From Actinomycetes bacterium (GTDB taxonomy: Bacteria > Actinomycetota > Acidimicrobiia > Acidimicrobiales > Palsa-688), in contig JAKAXN010000216.1 in assembly GCA_021816565.1 (NCBI GenBank), forward strand, positions 1-7,646: a stretch of DNA of 7,646 nucleotides, written 5' to 3'. This document shows, in pieces, positions 6,505 through 7,646 of this stretch. The notes beneath the pieces are model-generated. The model searched no databases. It saw only the letters and a list, made by a program, of their open reading frames with translations, and had not been told where the DNA came from. Position numbers and translations under genes: made by a program. Position 1 is the first letter of the stretch. Every line of letters starts with the position of its first letter.

Positions 6505-6510
6505 TAGCCT
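6505..6510 (+). promoter_or_regulatory. Candidate -10 element for the sigma factor gene
   Basis: TAGCCT matches TAnnnT in the 119-base gap between dprA and the sigma factor gene and lies 83 bases before the ATG. A start near base 6517 would give a leader of about 77 nt. A weak -35 cannot be identified. The gap also contains a short GC hairpin (6481-6485 with 6489-6493) just after the dprA stop. Confidence 0.3.
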
Positions 6511-6593
6511 GCATGCCCGTGACCGGACCGGATGAGCATGAGGTCGCCCGCGAGGCGGCGGCCGGCACGCTGGGTGGACGTTAGGACGGGCTG

Positions 6594-7373
6594 ATGGACG
6601 ACGCTGAAGGCACCCAGGATGTCGACCGTCTCTGGTCCGAGTACAAGGCGACCGGGGACCGCCGGATCCGCGATCAGCTGATCGTGCGGTACTCACCTCT
6701 GGTCAAGTTCGTGGCCGGGCGCGTCTCGGCCGGCCTGCCCCACAGCATCGAGCAGGCCGACCTGGTCAGCTACGGGATGTTCGGCCTCATCGACGCCATC
6801 GAGAAGTTCGACGCCGGGCGTAACATCAAGTTCGAGACCTACGCCATCACCCGGATCAAGGGCGCCATCATCGACGAGCTGCGCTCCATCGACTGGGTGC
6901 CCCGCTCGGTGCGCACCAAGGCCCGGGCCGTGGAGCGGGCCTACGCCAGCCTCGAGGCCTCGCTGGGGCGGGCCCCCACCGACGCCGAGGTGGCCGGCGA
7001 GCTGCAGATCTCCGAGCACGACCTGCAGTCCATCTTCAGCCAGATCTCCTACATCGGCCTGGTCGGCCTCGACGAGGTCATCTCCGGGGGCAGCGGCGAG
7101 CGGGGCGAGTCGGTCACGCTGGGCGACACCCTGGCCGACCGGGGCGAGGGGCCGATGGCCGCGTTCGAGGTCGAGGAGATGAAGCAGATCCTGGCCGGGG
7201 CCATCAACCGCCTCGGGGACCGGGAGAAGATCGTCCTCAGCCTCTACTACTACGAGAACCTGACGCTGGCCCAGATCGGCCAGGTCCTCGGGGTCACCGA
7301 GAGCCGGGTGTGCCAGATCCACACCAAGGCGGTCATGCAGCTGCGGGGCCGGCTCATCATGGCCGACCGCTGA
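6594..7373 (+). CDS. whiG: WhiG/FliA-family RNA polymerase sigma factor
   Basis: A 259-residue group 3 sigma-70 factor closely resembling Streptomyces WhiG. Region 2: [14 protein letters not shown] (36-49), the core-binding [18 protein letters not shown] (56-73) and the -10-reading stretch [19 protein letters not shown] (78-96), then DWVPRSVR (100-107). Region 3 spans about 108-155, with [14 protein letters not shown]. Region 4 (about 200-252) has [20 protein letters not shown] (209-228) and the helix-turn-helix [15 protein letters not shown] (233-247). There is no region 1.1, as expected for this group. In Streptomyces WhiG starts sporulation gene expression and is held by the c-di-GMP-bound anti-sigma RsiG; FliA relatives drive flagellar genes. 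Which role applies here is not visible. AGGA (6583-6586) precedes ATG 6594 by seven bases. Placement upstream of rpsB is as in Streptomyces. Confidence 0.93.
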   Translation: MDDAEGTQDVDRLWSEYKATGDRRIRDQLIVRYSPLVKFVAGRVSAGLPHSIEQADLVSYGMFGLIDAIEKFDAGRNIKFETYAITRIKGAIIDELRSIDWVPRSVRTKARAVERAYASLEASLGRAPTDAEVAGELQISEHDLQSIFSQISYIGLVGLDEVISGGSGERGESVTLGDTLADRGEGPMAAFEVEEMKQILAGAINRLGDREKIVLSLYYYENLTLAQIGQVLGVTESRVCQIHTKAVMQLRGRLIMADR

Positions 7374-7404
7374 CGCCGGCGCCCTTCCCCTGCTGGCGCC
7401 GGCG
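7374..7404 (+). terminator. GC-rich terminator-like hairpin after the sigma factor gene
   Basis: CGCCGGCGCC (7374-7383) is perfectly complementary to GGCGCCGGCG (7395-7404) across an 11-base loop, starting immediately after the stop codon. There is no T-tract downstream, which is common for proposed actinobacterial terminators. It would insulate the sigma factor transcript from rpsB. The second arm also contains a self-complementary GGCGCCGGCGCC (7395-7406). Confidence 0.6.
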
Positions 7405-7469
7405 CCCGACCCCCGCTGACGCCCCGGCGCCGACGCCATCCCGGCGGACCCGAGCGGCCGAGCCTGCGC

Positions 7470-7475
7470 TAGGAT
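7470..7475 (+). promoter_or_regulatory. rpsB: Candidate -10 element of the rpsB promoter
   Basis: TAGGAT fits TAnnnT and predicts a start near base 7482, giving a leader of about 123 nt before rpsB. The position about 17 bases upstream (7447-7452) reads GACCCG, a poor -35. A perfect 12-base palindrome directly abuts the element (7476-7487). Confidence 0.4.
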
Positions 7476-7487
7476 GACCGGCCGGTC
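7476..7487. repeat. 12-base perfect palindrome at the predicted rpsB start site
   Basis: GACCGGCCGGTC is its own reverse complement and lies directly against the candidate -10 hexamer, spanning the expected transcription start. That is where an operator would sit, but GGCC-rich palindromes arise easily in DNA this GC-rich, and its right half is shared with the leader hairpin at 7482-7506. Confidence 0.4.
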
Positions 7488-7574
7488 CGGAGCTGATCCG
7501 GGCCGGTACCTGTCCACCACACCCCCGGTGCACCCACGGTCACCCCCGCCACCGGCGGGGGCGCGCGCACCGGG
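7482..7574 (+). promoter_or_regulatory. Structured 5' leader upstream of rpsB (two hairpin domains)
   Basis: In the predicted rpsB leader, bases 7482-7491 (CCGGTCCGGA) pair with 7497-7506 (TCCGGGCCGG): nine Watson-Crick pairs and one G-U around the loop GCTGA, beginning at the predicted transcript 5' end. Further on, CCCGGTGC (7524-7531) pairs perfectly with GCACCGGG (7567-7574), enclosing a second perfect 8-bp stem, CCCCCGCC (7543-7550) with GGCGGGGG (7554-7561), loop ACC. The ribosome-binding site (7594-7598) lies outside these stems. Leaders of rpsB-tsf operons are known targets of S2 autoregulation in Gammaproteobacteria; a similar role here is inference. The inner stem could alternatively act as an attenuator. 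Confidence 0.5.
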
Positions 7575-7604
7575 TCCGAATCCAACCGATGGGAAGGAAT
7601 CCAC

Positions 7605-7646
7605 ATGGCTGTCGTAACCATGAGGCAGTTGCTCGAGGCCGGAGTC
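7605..7646 (+). CDS. rpsB: 30S ribosomal protein S2, N-terminal fragment (3' end outside window)
   Basis: The first 14 codons of the gene encode MAVVTMRQLLEAGV, the characteristic start of bacterial ribosomal protein S2 (normally continuing HFGHQTRRWNPKM). S2 is a small-subunit protein required for translation initiation complexes, and rpsB is normally followed by tsf. ATG 7605 is preceded by a strong AAGGA (7594-7598) at a six-base spacing. A second ATG at codon 6 lacks such a site. The rest of the gene lies beyond the window, so identity rests on the short conserved N-terminus plus synteny with the WhiG gene. Confidence 0.88.
   Translation, partial: MAVVTMRQLLEAGV

Noticed and set aside
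5098..6696. 532-codon reverse-strand open frame opposite dprA
   Set aside because: Low-complexity Arg/Pro/Gly/His composition, no recognised domain, fully antisense to well-conserved coding sequence.
6693..7604. 303-codon reverse open frame across the sigma factor gene and rpsB leader
   Set aside because: Antisense to a clear WhiG homologue and to a structured leader; no domain and no ribosome-binding site that I can see.

Overview
The window is a stretch of very GC-rich bacterial chromosome that reads as an actinobacterial (Actinomycetota) housekeeping locus. The main evidence is the DUF2469 protein, which is essentially restricted to actinobacteria; the gene order lepB - DUF2469 - yraN - comM - dprA - whiG - rpsB, which resembles the lepB-to-rpsB neighbourhood of Mycobacterium and Streptomyces; and a WhiG-type sigma factor. 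A deep-branching class such as Acidimicrobiia is possible, but that is an inference. I see no phage genes, transposases, CRISPR array, tRNA or rRNA.

Layout. Bases 1-167 are the 3' end of lepB (signal peptidase I). Bases 277-2137 hold a forward three-gene operon: a DUF2469 protein, the YraN nuclease-fold protein (apparently starting at CTG), and a PLP-dependent transsulfuration-type enzyme (TTG start). Each gene overlaps the next by four bases. Bases 2184-3612 hold a reverse-strand three-gene operon: a small Cys/His putative zinc-binding protein, a GNAT acetyltransferase, and a plasmid pRiA4b ORF-3-like protein, again joined by four-base GTGA overlaps. A 106-base divergent spacer leads to forward comM and dprA (3719-6474), two proteins that handle incoming single-stranded DNA in natural transformation. 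After 119 bases comes the WhiG/FliA-type sigma factor (6594-7373), followed by a strong terminator-like hairpin. A 231-base spacer then carries a putative promoter and a strikingly structured leader before the first 14 codons of rpsB (ribosomal protein S2).

How it fits together. The conserved backbone links protein export, DNA uptake and recombination, a regulatory sigma factor and translation. The PLP enzyme and the reverse-strand module separate yraN from comM, which sit next to each other in M. tuberculosis, so they look like a lineage-specific insertion or rearrangement. Nothing in the window amounts to a demonstrable new system. The best leads are the structured rpsB leader, the uncharacterised Cys/His - GNAT - pRiA4b-like operon, and the run of four-base overlaps with non-ATG starts. 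All gaps between genes are under 300 bases: 168-276, 2138-2183, 3613-3718, 6475-6593 and 7374-7604.
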